Source: an uncultured Prevotellaceae bacterium
GTDB taxonomy: Bacteria > Bacteroidota > Bacteroidia > Bacteroidales > Bacteroidaceae
Direction of reading: 5' to 3'
Assembly: GCA_902776195.1 (NCBI GenBank)
Contig: CACYPF010000017.1
Location: 1-64,000, forward strand
DNA length: 64,000 bases
Position numbers and translations under genes: made by a program. Below the pieces are notes generated by a model, which was not told where the DNA came from, did no database searches, and saw nothing but the letters and a program-made list of their open reading frames with translations. Shown one piece after another: positions 27,316 through 35,040 of the stretch. The first letter of the stretch is position 1, and each line of letters starts with the position of its first letter.

Positions 27316-28407
27316 CTATAGCAAGCGACTTCGTCGATGACAGAATGTTGCCGAGATATTATTCTTGGCTATCTCGGGTCTCATGGCTTCCGACAAGGGA
27401 AGGCCGGCAGGGTTGATACAGATCACCTGTGCGAAACCAGCATGCAGCAAAGCGTCCCGGTCGGCGACACGCCCGGCGATGAGACAGACAGGTACCCGAT
27501 GCGTCTTGGCGTGTTGCAGAATACCGTAAGGCAACTTCCCCATCAGTGTCTGGCGGTCGGCAGCACCCTCACCGGTGATGACGAGGGTGGCATCCTCCAG
27601 CATCTCATCGAAGCGGACAGTCTCCAATAGCAGGTCGATGCCAGGACGGCACGTGGCATTCATATATTGAAGGAAAGCGTAGCCGAGTCCCCCCGCCGCT
27701 CCTGCTCCCGGCTGTTCTTGCCGGTCGTAGCCGAAATGACGGGCAGACAATTCCGCAAACCGTCTGGCACGAGCATCAAGACGGAGCACCATCTCAGGGG
27801 TAGCACCCTTCTGGGGGGCAAAGACATGCGCAGCCCCATGGTCGCCACAGAGAGGGTTCGTGACATCAGTGGCTATCGTGAAGCGGATGCCGTCGAGCTC
27901 ATGAATCCCATCCCACCGGCTATGGGCAGTAGTGGGAGCCTGTCTGGCGAAACTGTCGATGACCGCATGTAGCATACCGATGCCGCAGTCGCTGGTGGCA
28001 CTGCCCCCCAGTCCTATGATGATGTCACGGCAACCCCGTCGGACAGCATCCGCGACCAGCTGTCCCGTACCGTAACTCGTGGCTTTCAAGGGGTTACGCT
28101 CCTTGGGTGAGAGCTGTGTGAGTCCACTGGCTTGTGCCATCTCTATCACGGCAATACCGTCATGGACGAGATAATGGGCAGTGACCGGACGCATCAGCGG
28201 GTCGCGCACCGTCATCGTGACGAGCGCTCCACCCGTTGCCGCCTGGAACGCCGCCAGCCAACCCTCACCGCCGTCGCTGACGGGAATCTGTATCACCTCG
28301 GCATCCGGTATATGGGCGGCTATCCCTTCTGCCGCAGCCTGATTAGCCTCCTGTGAGGTCAGGCATCCCTTGAACGAGTCGATGGCAATGATGATCTTCT
28401 GTCTCAT
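27316..28407 (-). CDS. Glycerate kinase
   Basis: GarK/GlxK family (type 1 glycerate 2-kinase), phosphorylating D-glycerate with ATP. 363 residues: IIIAIDSFKGCLTSQEANQAAAEG at the N-terminus, VSDGGEGWLAAF, SYGTGQLVADAV, the glycine-rich IIGLGGSATSDCGIGML, DVTNPLCGDHGAA, PGAGAAGGLGYAFLQY, and LVITGEGAADRQTLMGK. The Arg-rich C-terminal end (CHRRSRLL) is slightly unusual. It has its own promoter box and no obvious operon partner. Confidence 0.93.
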   Translation of the reverse strand: MRQKIIIAIDSFKGCLTSQEANQAAAEGIAAHIPDAEVIQIPVSDGGEGWLAAFQAATGGALVTMTVRDPLMRPVTAHYLVHDGIAVIEMAQASGLTQLSPKERNPLKATSYGTGQLVADAVRRGCRDIIIGLGGSATSDCGIGMLHAVIDSFARQAPTTAHSRWDGIHELDGIRFTIATDVTNPLCGDHGAAHVFAPQKGATPEMVLRLDARARRFAELSARHFGYDRQEQPGAGAAGGLGYAFLQYMNATCRPGIDLLLETVRFDEMLEDATLVITGEGAADRQTLMGKLPYGILQHAKTHRVPVCLIAGRVADRDALLHAGFAQVICINPAGLPLSEAMRPEIAKNNISATFCHRRSRLL

Positions 28408-28442
28408 ACGTTGGCTGTCCTTTTTTATTTTTGTACCAAGTG

Positions 28443-28450
28443 CAAAGATA
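28443..28450 (-). promoter_or_regulatory. Glycerate kinase -7 box
   Basis: TATCTTTG on the minus strand, 35 nt before the start. Confidence 0.6.
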
Positions 28451-28524
28451 CTAATTAATGAAGAGATGGAGCATGGAAATTGAAAAATTCTGTCGATTTT
28501 GTTTCTGCTTCATCGGAAAATGTG

Positions 28525-28532
28525 TACCTTTG
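28525..28532 (+). promoter_or_regulatory. M48 peptidase gene -7 box
   Basis: TACCTTTG 30 nt before the ATG at 28563; TTTG at 28498-28501 is a possible -33 element (23-nt spacer). It rules out the upstream in-frame start at 28458. Confidence 0.65.
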
Positions 28533-28562
28533 TCATCGGAAATAATCAGAATTATATATAAT

Positions 28563-29483
28563 ATGAAGAACGTGAAATTGATTCTAATGTCTGTTGTCGC
28601 AGCGATATTGGTCGGTTGCGGAACAACGAAAACAGTGCCCATTACCGGACGTAAACAGAATCTGGTGGTGTCTGACGGTCAGATGCTGAGTCTTTCCAGT
28701 CAGCAGTACACAGAGTATATGAAGACAGCCAAGCCCTCTACCAATGCTGCTAATACAGCAATGGTGAAGCGGGTAGGGCAGCGTCTTGCTACTGCCGTGG
28801 AGACCTATCTGAGGAATAACGGCATGGCAGAGGACATACAGTATTACAAATGGCAGTTCAATCTGGTGCAAGACCAGAACGTGAATGCCTGGTGTATGCC
28901 CGGAGGACTGATCTGTGTCTATGAGGGACTGTTGCCCGTCACCCAGAATGAGGCATCCCTCGCCATCGTGCTGGGTCATGAGATTGCCCATGCCGTGGCA
29001 CGTCACTCTGCCGAGCAGTACAGCACTCAGTACCGTCAGCAATACGGTATGCAGATTGGTTCCGCTATTGCCGGCGCCGTGGGTGTCGGCAGTAATACGG
29101 TAGCTATCGGTCAGAGTGTCCTCTCACAAGGATTGGGTCTTGCCAACCTGAAGTACTCCCGCAACCATGAGAGTGAGGCAGACCACATGGGACTGATCTT
29201 CGCTGCTATGGCAGGTTACGACCCACAGGTGGCTGTCGGCTTCTGGCAGCGTATGGCGGCGGCAAGCAACAACAAGACCTCCGAGTTCCTGAGCAGTCAC
29301 CCCAGCGATGCCACCCGTATCAAGCAGATACAGGGTTGGATGCCGGAGGCTATGCGCTATTATAAGGGTGGGGTTCCTAGTGGTTCTAGTTCTTCTAGTA
29401 AGACTAGTGGTACTAGTAGTTCTAGCAGTACCCCTAAGGCAACCAAGACGATTCATATATCATCCAAAAAGAACAAGAAATGA
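28563..29483 (+). CDS. M48 metallopeptidase lipoprotein
   Basis: Periplasmic zinc protease of the BepA/LoiP group, 306 residues. Lipoprotein signal ends at VGCG (Cys about 18). Catalytic HExxH is in VLGHEIAHAVARHSAEQ with the third ligand Glu in SRNHESEADHMGL, and SSHPSDATRIKQIQ marks the end of the domain. The C-terminal ~35 residues are a Ser/Thr/Gly run then basic residues, a low-complexity tail. It overlaps the next peptidase gene by 4 nt (ATGA). Family members handle outer-membrane protein quality control (family knowledge). Confidence 0.92.
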   Translation: MKNVKLILMSVVAAILVGCGTTKTVPITGRKQNLVVSDGQMLSLSSQQYTEYMKTAKPSTNAANTAMVKRVGQRLATAVETYLRNNGMAEDIQYYKWQFNLVQDQNVNAWCMPGGLICVYEGLLPVTQNEASLAIVLGHEIAHAVARHSAEQYSTQYRQQYGMQIGSAIAGAVGVGSNTVAIGQSVLSQGLGLANLKYSRNHESEADHMGLIFAAMAGYDPQVAVGFWQRMAAASNNKTSEFLSSHPSDATRIKQIQGWMPEAMRYYKGGVPSGSSSSSKTSGTSSSSSTPKATKTIHISSKKNKK

Positions 29484-30877
29484 GAACAGCCATGATACTG
29501 CTGTCCGTGGCTTTCACGATGACAGCGACAGCACAAACAGCAGGAGGTGGTATCTCGGAGAAGATGCTGCAGCAGATGGAGCAGCAGTATGCCGCACACC
29601 CTGCCAACAAGGCTTTGCGTAATGCCATCGCCTCCAATGCGATAGATAACCTGACGAAAAACCAGGCGAATGCCGGTGCACTGGACACCTATTTCAGTAT
29701 AGAGACCAAGAAACAGTCGATTCACGACCAGAAGTCGAGCGGTCGCTGTTGGATGTTCAGTGGACTGAACGTGCTGCGTGCCAACTTTGCCAAGCGTACC
29801 GACTCGCTGACGGTGGAGTACTCACAGGCATACCTGTTCTTCTACGACCAGTTGGAGAAGTCAAATCTCTTCCTGCAGGGTGTCATTGACACGGCGAAGG
29901 AGCCTATCGATGCCCAGCGTGTGCAGTTCTTCTTCCATTACCCGATAGGGGACGGCGGTACGTTCTGTGGTGTTGCCGACCTTGCTGAGAAATACGGACT
30001 CGTACCGATGTCGGTACAGCCTGAGACCTATTCCGCGGAGAGTACCTCCCGTATGGCTGCCATCATCAAGTCGAAGTTACGTGAGTATGGTTTGCAGTTG
30101 CGTAAGATGGTGGCTGACGGCAAGAAGACAGCGGATATCCAGAAGGTAAAGACGGAAGCCCTGGCACAGATTTACCAGATGCTCTGCCTGACCTTGGGAG
30201 AACCCGTGAAGGAGTTCACTTATGCTTTTAAGGACAAGAACGGCAAGCAGCAGACGGCTGTAAAGAAATATACTCCAAAGTCGTTCTATGAGGAGACGGT
30301 GGGAGGACCGCTGAACGGTACGTTCATCATGGTGATGAACGACCCGCGCCGTCCTTACTATAAGACTTTCGAGGTGGAGTATGATCGTCATACCTACGAC
30401 GGGCATAACTGGAAATACCTCAACTTGCCGATGGACGACATCGAGCAGCTCGCCATCGCCTCGTTGAAAGACGGTCGTAAGCTCTACTCCAGCTATGACG
30501 TGGGTAAGCAGCTCGACCGTAAGCGTGGCTTTGCCGATACGGAGAATTTCGACTATGGCTCCCTTTTCGATACTACCTTCGGGATGACCAAGGCAGAGCG
30601 TATCAGTACGTTCGACAGTGGCTCTACCCATGCGATGACCCTCACGGCTGTGGATATCGCAGCAGACGGAAAGGCCTCGAAGTGGAAGGTGGAGAACTCA
30701 TGGGGCAGCACATGGGGACAGCAAGGGCATTTGATCATGACCGACCGTTGGTTCCGCGAGTATATGTTCCGCCTGGTCGTTGATAAGAAATACGTTTCCG
30801 ACAAACTCTTGAAAGACTACGAGCAGAAACCTATTTTGGTAATGCCGGAAGACCCGCTGTTTCAAAATGAGGAATGA
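29480..30877 (+). CDS. C1-family aminopeptidase C (bleomycin hydrolase-like), exported
   Basis: Papain-fold aminopeptidase, 465 residues with a signal peptide (MRTAMILLSVAFTMTATAQ). The catalytic Cys is in QKSSGRCWMFSGLN (about residue 90), His in STHAMTLTAVDI and Asn in WKVENSWGSTWG. The C-terminal extension that limits cleavage to aminopeptidase activity in bleomycin hydrolase is present. Unlike the cytosolic PepC of Firmicutes this one is exported, which fits a peptide-fermenting Bacteroidales. Coupled to the M48 gene by a 4-nt overlap. Confidence 0.92.
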   Translation: MRTAMILLSVAFTMTATAQTAGGGISEKMLQQMEQQYAAHPANKALRNAIASNAIDNLTKNQANAGALDTYFSIETKKQSIHDQKSSGRCWMFSGLNVLRANFAKRTDSLTVEYSQAYLFFYDQLEKSNLFLQGVIDTAKEPIDAQRVQFFFHYPIGDGGTFCGVADLAEKYGLVPMSVQPETYSAESTSRMAAIIKSKLREYGLQLRKMVADGKKTADIQKVKTEALAQIYQMLCLTLGEPVKEFTYAFKDKNGKQQTAVKKYTPKSFYEETVGGPLNGTFIMVMNDPRRPYYKTFEVEYDRHTYDGHNWKYLNLPMDDIEQLAIASLKDGRKLYSSYDVGKQLDRKRGFADTENFDYGSLFDTTFGMTKAERISTFDSGSTHAMTLTAVDIAADGKASKWKVENSWGSTWGQQGHLIMTDRWFREYMFRLVVDKKYVSDKLLKDYEQKPILVMPEDPLFQNEE

Positions 30878-30912
30878 GAAATGAAAATGAGGAAATGAGG
30901 AAATGAAGAAGA
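30872..30912 (+). repeat. ATGAGGAA-type short tandem repeat
   Basis: Degenerate tandem of GAGGAATGA / GAGGAAATGA units after the C1 peptidase gene; the same unit recurs at 37256-37282. Confidence 0.7.
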
Positions 30913-30917
30913 AAGGC

Positions 30918-32030
30918 TTATTCGCCTTCCTTCTTTTCTTCTGTTCCCTGTAGTCTCTGCTCCTTTCGTATGACGAAACGCTGGTAGTAGGTCAGTAGTA
31001 GGGTGGTCATCGGCAGGGCGATAATCATGCCCATGATACCCAGCAGCGAGCCCCATATAGAGAGTGACAAGAGGATGATGGCGGCATTCAGCCCCATTAC
31101 CTTACCCATGATCTTCGGGGTGAGGACGGTGTCTTGGATAAGTTGTACGACACAGAAGACGATGACGACCAGCAGCATGATAAACCAGAAGTTCTGTCCT
31201 GTGTCGGCAGCCTTGACAATGGCGAGCAGGATGGCTGGTATGAAACCGATCAGCTGCAGGTAAGGTACCATGTTCAGCAGTCCGATGAACATACCCAGTC
31301 CTATTGCCATGGGGAAGTCGATAATCAGGAAGCCGATGCTGAAGAGGATCCCCACGCAGAAAGCCACGATGCCTTGTCCGCGGAAATACTTGTTCATGCC
31401 TTCCTGTACGTCGGCAACCAGATGGACAGCCATGTGACGGTACTTCTCTGGCAGCAGCTCGGGCCACCCCTGTGTGAACTTCTCGTAGTCGATCAGGATG
31501 AAGAGCGTGTAGATAAGTACCATGACGACAGTCACCAGTCCTGAGAGTGCACTGAACGACTGCATCAGCACGTCCCACACCTTCGGTGTCGCCTCCTTGA
31601 TGGAGTTGATGAAACCTTCCTGGGTCACGATAGCCTTGATATCCTCTGCCGACAGATGCTCACGGACGAACATCTCTATCTGGTCAGGGATGTTGTTGGC
31701 AAGTGACTCTTTTGTAACATATTCGATCAGCATGTCCTTCACCCGCAGCGACTCCTCCACGATAGGAGGTATCATCAGCCAGAAAACCCCTGTCAGTACC
31801 AGTGTCACCGTGAGAATGGCGGCAATGACAGCCAACACGCGAATGCGCATCTTACAACGATACTGGAAGAACTTCACCAGTGGGAATAGCAGGTAGGCGA
31901 TGAGCCATGCGAGGAAGAAGGGTAGTAACACACTACTTAGTCGGTCAAGCAACAGATAGACGCATACGATACCTGCCACTGTTAACGCACCACGTACAAA
32001 TGAGTCAAATGTAATCTCTTTTCGTTCCAT
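30918..32030 (-). CDS. AI-2E family transporter
   Basis: PerM/TqsA-type membrane protein, 370 residues with about eight hydrophobic helices: two near the N-terminus, one at about 65-85, a soluble stretch (about 95-150), then the conserved C-terminal block with GFLIIDFPMAIGLGMFIGLLNMVPYLQLIGFIPA split over helices and IQDTVLTPKIMGKVMGLNAAIIL. Substrates in this family vary and AI-2 export is shown only for a few, so the name is not a function. It starts 4 nt after the copA stop and shares its transcript. Confidence 0.87.
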   Translation of the reverse strand: MERKEITFDSFVRGALTVAGIVCVYLLLDRLSSVLLPFFLAWLIAYLLFPLVKFFQYRCKMRIRVLAVIAAILTVTLVLTGVFWLMIPPIVEESLRVKDMLIEYVTKESLANNIPDQIEMFVREHLSAEDIKAIVTQEGFINSIKEATPKVWDVLMQSFSALSGLVTVVMVLIYTLFILIDYEKFTQGWPELLPEKYRHMAVHLVADVQEGMNKYFRGQGIVAFCVGILFSIGFLIIDFPMAIGLGMFIGLLNMVPYLQLIGFIPAILLAIVKAADTGQNFWFIMLLVVIVFCVVQLIQDTVLTPKIMGKVMGLNAAIILLSLSIWGSLLGIMGMIIALPMTTLLLTYYQRFVIRKEQRLQGTEEKKEGE

Positions 32031-32034
32031 ATCT

Positions 32035-33924
32035 TCAATTCTTCAATTTTAACCTCAGACTGTTCAGTACCACACTGACACTGGAGAACGCCATCAATGC
32101 CGATGCCCACATCGGGGTAATCTGCCAATGTAGTCCGAAGAGGTAGGGGAGTCCTGCTGCCAGTGGGATACATATTATATTATAGATAAACGCCCAGAAC
32201 AGGTTTTGGTGAATCATATTGACGGTTTGTTTCGACAGGCTGATGGCATCAGGGATACGACGCAGGTCGTTTCCCATCAGCGTCACCTGTGCCACATCCA
32301 TGGCGACATCGGTGCCCTTGCCCATGGCGATACTCACATCAGCAACGGCAAGTGCCTGGGAGTCGTTGATACCGTCACCCACCATGGCGACATGCTTACC
32401 CTGCTGTTGCAGTTCCTGCACCAGGTCCTCCTTGTCCTGTGGCATCACCTGAGAGCGATAATGCTGAATACCAGCCTCTTGCGCTATCTTCTTGGCACGC
32501 TCTTCCTTGTCGCCACTCATCATATATACCTCGATACCCATGTCTTGTAGTTGCTGCATCGCCTCCTGGGCATGGGGCTTGAGGGATTCGGACCCCTCCA
32601 ACCTCCCCTGTTGAGGGGAGGCTATAGGTTGGGTGAGTGTTCCTGTCTTGTCGATGACGAGGGCATCGACCTTACGGATATCCTCTAAGGCGGCAGCGTC
32701 TTTGATGAGGATATTCTTCTCGGCAGCCTTGCCGATACCCACCATCAGGGCAGTAGGGGTGGCGAGTCCCATGGCACAGGGACAGGCTATTACCAAGACG
32801 CTGACGGCAGAGAGGATGGCATGTGGCAGATACTCGTGTCCTCCAATGAGATACCAGACGAGGAAGGTCAGCAGGGCGATGCCGCCCACGGCAGGTACGA
32901 AGACGAGGGCGATCTTGTCGACCACCCGTTGTACGGGAGCCTTGGAGCCCTGTGCCTCCTGTACCATCCGTATCATATTCGCCAGTACGGTCTTCTGTCC
33001 TATCTCCTCCGCCTTGAAACGGAAAGTACCCTCACGGACAATCGTTCCTGCCAAGACCTTATCACCCGCATTCTTCTCTACAGCAACGGACTCGCCTGTC
33101 ATCATCGACTCGTCGATGAGGGCTGTATTATTGCCTACCATACGACCGTCCACTGGAATCTTCTCACCGGGTCGAACCTCAACCGTATCGCCGGGTTGGA
33201 GTGCTGACAGGGGCACTTCCACCACCTCACCCGTATCAACGAGATGTGCCGTCTTGGGAGCCAGTTCCATCAAGGAACGGATAGCGGAGGCGGTCCCATG
33301 CTTGGCACGCTCCTCCATCAGTCTGCCTGTCAGTACGAAGGTGATAATCATCACAGAGGCATCAAAATAGGTATGCCACTCGATACCCTGACTACCCCAG
33401 TAGGAGTCGCCCCAGAACGTATTGAAAGTACTGAAGAGGAACGAGATACCTGTTGAGAGAGCCACCAGAGTGTCCATATTGGCAGAGGCATGCATCAACT
33501 GTCTTGCGGCATTCACGTAGAACTGTCTGCCCGAATATAGGATGTTCAGCAAGGCGAGAATCATCATCGTCTGGTTTGCCATATCGCGCGTACCTATATA
33601 TATCCATCCCATGGAGATGGACATCACCAGTAAGGCAAAGAGCCAGGAGACGATGACCTTATTGCGCAGACGCTTATAGGCATGCCGCTCTATCGCCTCC
33701 ACGTTACGGTCTTCCTCCACCACCATGTCGTAGCCGATGGCGGCAAGTGCCTCCTTCATCTTCTCTGGTGAGGTGACAGCCTCGTCATATTCTATCATAG
33801 CGGTACGGGCAGGCAGGTTGACGGCGGCAGAGGCGACACCCTCCGTCAGGTTGAGCCGTCGCTCCACATTAGCGGCGCATCCTGCACACATCATGCCCAA
33901 TACTGCAAACGTCTTTTTCTCCAT
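32035..33924 (-). CDS. copA: Copper-type P1B ATPase with compact nucleotide domain
   Basis: Heavy-metal export ATPase, 629 residues. One HMA domain with MMCAGCAANVERR (Cys pair about 15-18), membrane helices, the A-domain TGES motif, the intramembrane metal site ACPCAMGLATPTA (about 376), phosphorylated Asp425 in DKTGTLT, and GDGINDSQAL (about 516). Between DKTGT and SGDK there are only ~40 residues, where E. coli CopA has ~140, so the usual N domain with its His-Pro motif is absent. That linker is encoded by a REP-like palindrome (32590-32637). The last residues (KLKN) come from a TTGAAGAATTGAAG repeat. The start at 33924 fits the HMA domain and the promoter. Confidence 0.88.
   Translation of the reverse strand: MEKKTFAVLGMMCAGCAANVERRLNLTEGVASAAVNLPARTAMIEYDEAVTSPEKMKEALAAIGYDMVVEEDRNVEAIERHAYKRLRNKVIVSWLFALLVMSISMGWIYIGTRDMANQTMMILALLNILYSGRQFYVNAARQLMHASANMDTLVALSTGISFLFSTFNTFWGDSYWGSQGIEWHTYFDASVMIITFVLTGRLMEERAKHGTASAIRSLMELAPKTAHLVDTGEVVEVPLSALQPGDTVEVRPGEKIPVDGRMVGNNTALIDESMMTGESVAVEKNAGDKVLAGTIVREGTFRFKAEEIGQKTVLANMIRMVQEAQGSKAPVQRVVDKIALVFVPAVGGIALLTFLVWYLIGGHEYLPHAILSAVSVLVIACPCAMGLATPTALMVGIGKAAEKNILIKDAAALEDIRKVDALVIDKTGTLTQPIASPQQGRLEGSESLKPHAQEAMQQLQDMGIEVYMMSGDKEERAKKIAQEAGIQHYRSQVMPQDKEDLVQELQQQGKHVAMVGDGINDSQALAVADVSIAMGKGTDVAMDVAQVTLMGNDLRRIPDAISLSKQTVNMIHQNLFWAFIYNIICIPLAAGLPYLFGLHWQITPMWASALMAFSSVSVVLNSLRLKLKN
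32598..32637. repeat. REP-like palindrome inside copA
   Basis: CCTCCCCT / AGGGGAGG stem with a GTTG loop plus an outer CCAAC / GGTTGG pair, read in frame as part of CopA. It resembles the element in aguA at 3933-3970. Confidence 0.75.
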
Positions 33925-33932
33925 ATTGACTG

Positions 33933-33940
33933 CAAAGTTA
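33933..33940 (-). promoter_or_regulatory. copA promoter -7 box
   Basis: TAACTTTG on the minus strand, 8 nt before the start; TTTG at 33967-33964 (23-nt spacer) is a possible -33 element. It is back-to-back with the Phe/Tyr operon promoter. Confidence 0.65.
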
Positions 33941-33970
33941 ATTATTTTCTGATAAAAAAGTGACAAATTA

Positions 33971-34002
33971 TTTGTTTGTTTCATGGAAATGTGTTACTTT
34001 TG
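33971..34002 (+). promoter_or_regulatory. Phe/Tyr operon promoter
   Basis: TTTG (33971-33974), 20-nt spacer, TACTTTTG (33995-34002). A 7-bp inverted repeat TTTGCAA / TTGCAAA (33999-34017) overlaps the -7 box and the expected transcript start, a possible operator. Confidence 0.8.
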
Positions 34003-34030
34003 CAACCGAATTGCAAAAAACAATAGACTT

Positions 34031-34108
34031 ATGACACGATTGAACGCTTACTTTTACGGTTATTATTTTTACTTTACAGCAAACTGTGAAGCGGGAAGTC
34101 GTATGTAA
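34031..34108 (+). CDS. Tyr/Phe-rich attenuator leader peptide
   Basis: A 25-codon ORF starting about 24 nt after the predicted transcript start. Residues 7-15 are Y-F-Y-G-Y-Y-F-Y-F: five Tyr and three Phe codons in nine, matching the end products of the downstream operon. The peptide itself need have no function; translation of these codons would sense charged tRNA-Tyr and tRNA-Phe. Codons 14-21 overlap RNA segments 1 and 2 of the attenuator. It has the same design as the Phe-rich pheA leader of E. coli. Start and frame are read directly; expression is inferred. Confidence 0.85.
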   Translation: MTRLNAYFYGYYFYFTANCEAGSRM

Positions 34109-34179
34109 AACAGAAAAATTGAAAATAGAAGAATTAAATAAGGCTCCGCTTCACAAACAAGTGAAAGCGGAGTTTTTTT
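34072..34179 (+). promoter_or_regulatory. Ribosome-mediated attenuator (1:2, 2:3, 3:4 helices)
   Basis: Segment 1 (34072-34079, CTTTACAG) pairs with segment 2 (34084-34091, CTGTGAAG; 8 bp, one wobble). Segment 2 (34086-34094, GTGAAGCGG) pairs with segment 3 (34146-34154, CCGCTTCAC; 9 bp perfect). Segment 3 (34144-34154) pairs with segment 4 (34161-34172) as the terminator, followed by seven T. Stalling at the Tyr/Phe codons would mask segment 1 and favour 2:3 (read-through); free translation would favour 3:4 (stop). Confidence 0.85.
34144..34179 (+). terminator. Attenuator terminator
   Basis: CTCCGCTTCAC / GTGAAAGCGGAG stem (11 bp with one bulged A), loop AAACAA, T7 tail; 18 nt before pheA. 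Confidence 0.88.
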
Positions 34180-34197
34180 ATAAAAGTAAAAAGCATT

Positions 34198-35040
34198 ATG
34201 AAGAGAATAGCGATACAAGGACTCATCGGTTCGTTTCACGACATCGCCGCACATCTTTTTTTCGAGGATGAGCAGATACAGTTGATTTGTTGCTCTACCT
34301 TCGAGCAGGTGTTTGACACCATCAAGCAGGATCCTACTGCCATCGGCATGCTCGCCATCGAGAATACCATCGCCGGCTCGCTACTGCATAACTACGAGTT
34401 GTTGCGTGACTCAGGCACCACCATCGTGGGAGAGCATAAACTGCATATCTCCCACTGTATCTGTTGTCTGCCAGATGACGACTGGGACACCATCACCGAG
34501 ATTCATTCGCATCCCGTGGCACTGATGCAGTGCCGTGAGTTCCTCGCACAGCATCCTGACATGAAACATGTGGAGGCGGAGGATACGGCAGGAAGTGCCA
34601 AGATGATTGCGGAAGGTCAGAAGAAGGGGTGGGCTGCCATCTGTCATGCTGACGCTGCCAAGCAGTATGGACTGAAGGTACTGGAAAACCATATTGAGGA
34701 CAACAAGCATAACTTTACCCGCTTCCTTGTGGTGTCGAATCCCAACAAGGCGGACTTGCTGCGTCCGCTGACGGAGGCTAACAAGGCGAGCATCGTCTTC
34801 TCACTGCCTCACGAGGAGGGTTCGCTGTCGCATGTCCTCGCTATCCTCTCGTTCTACAAGATCAACCTGACGAAGATACAGTCGCTGCCCATCATCGGAC
34901 GGGAGTGGGAGTATCTGTTCTATGTGGACGTGATGTATGACGACCTCACCCGCTATCGTCAGTCGATAGATGCGATTATCCCATTGACCAAGGACTTTAA
35001 GATTTTAGGAGAATACAAAGATGGCAAACAGACCAATTGA
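34198..35040 (+). CDS. pheA: Prephenate dehydratase
   Basis: Converts prephenate to phenylpyruvate. 280 residues: PDT domain with IAIQGLIGSFHDIAA, LAIENTIAGSLLHNYELL, and the catalytic Thr-Arg-Phe in HNFTRFLVVS (about 175-184). A C-terminal ACT domain follows (SIVFSLPHEEGSLSHVLAIL, then LTKIQSLPI replacing the usual ESRP), the site for Phe feedback inhibition in the family. No chorismate mutase domain; that activity sits on the DAHP synthase two genes on. First structural gene after the attenuator; overlaps the aminotransferase gene by 20 nt. Confidence 0.95.
   Translation: MKRIAIQGLIGSFHDIAAHLFFEDEQIQLICCSTFEQVFDTIKQDPTAIGMLAIENTIAGSLLHNYELLRDSGTTIVGEHKLHISHCICCLPDDDWDTITEIHSHPVALMQCREFLAQHPDMKHVEAEDTAGSAKMIAEGQKKGWAAICHADAAKQYGLKVLENHIEDNKHNFTRFLVVSNPNKADLLRPLTEANKASIVFSLPHEEGSLSHVLAILSFYKINLTKIQSLPIIGREWEYLFYVDVMYDDLTRYRQSIDAIIPLTKDFKILGEYKDGKQTN

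Noticed and set aside
30918-32030. Quorum-sensing AI-2 exporter function for the AI-2E family gene
   Set aside because: Family name only; most members have other or unknown substrates and no luxS-type context is seen.
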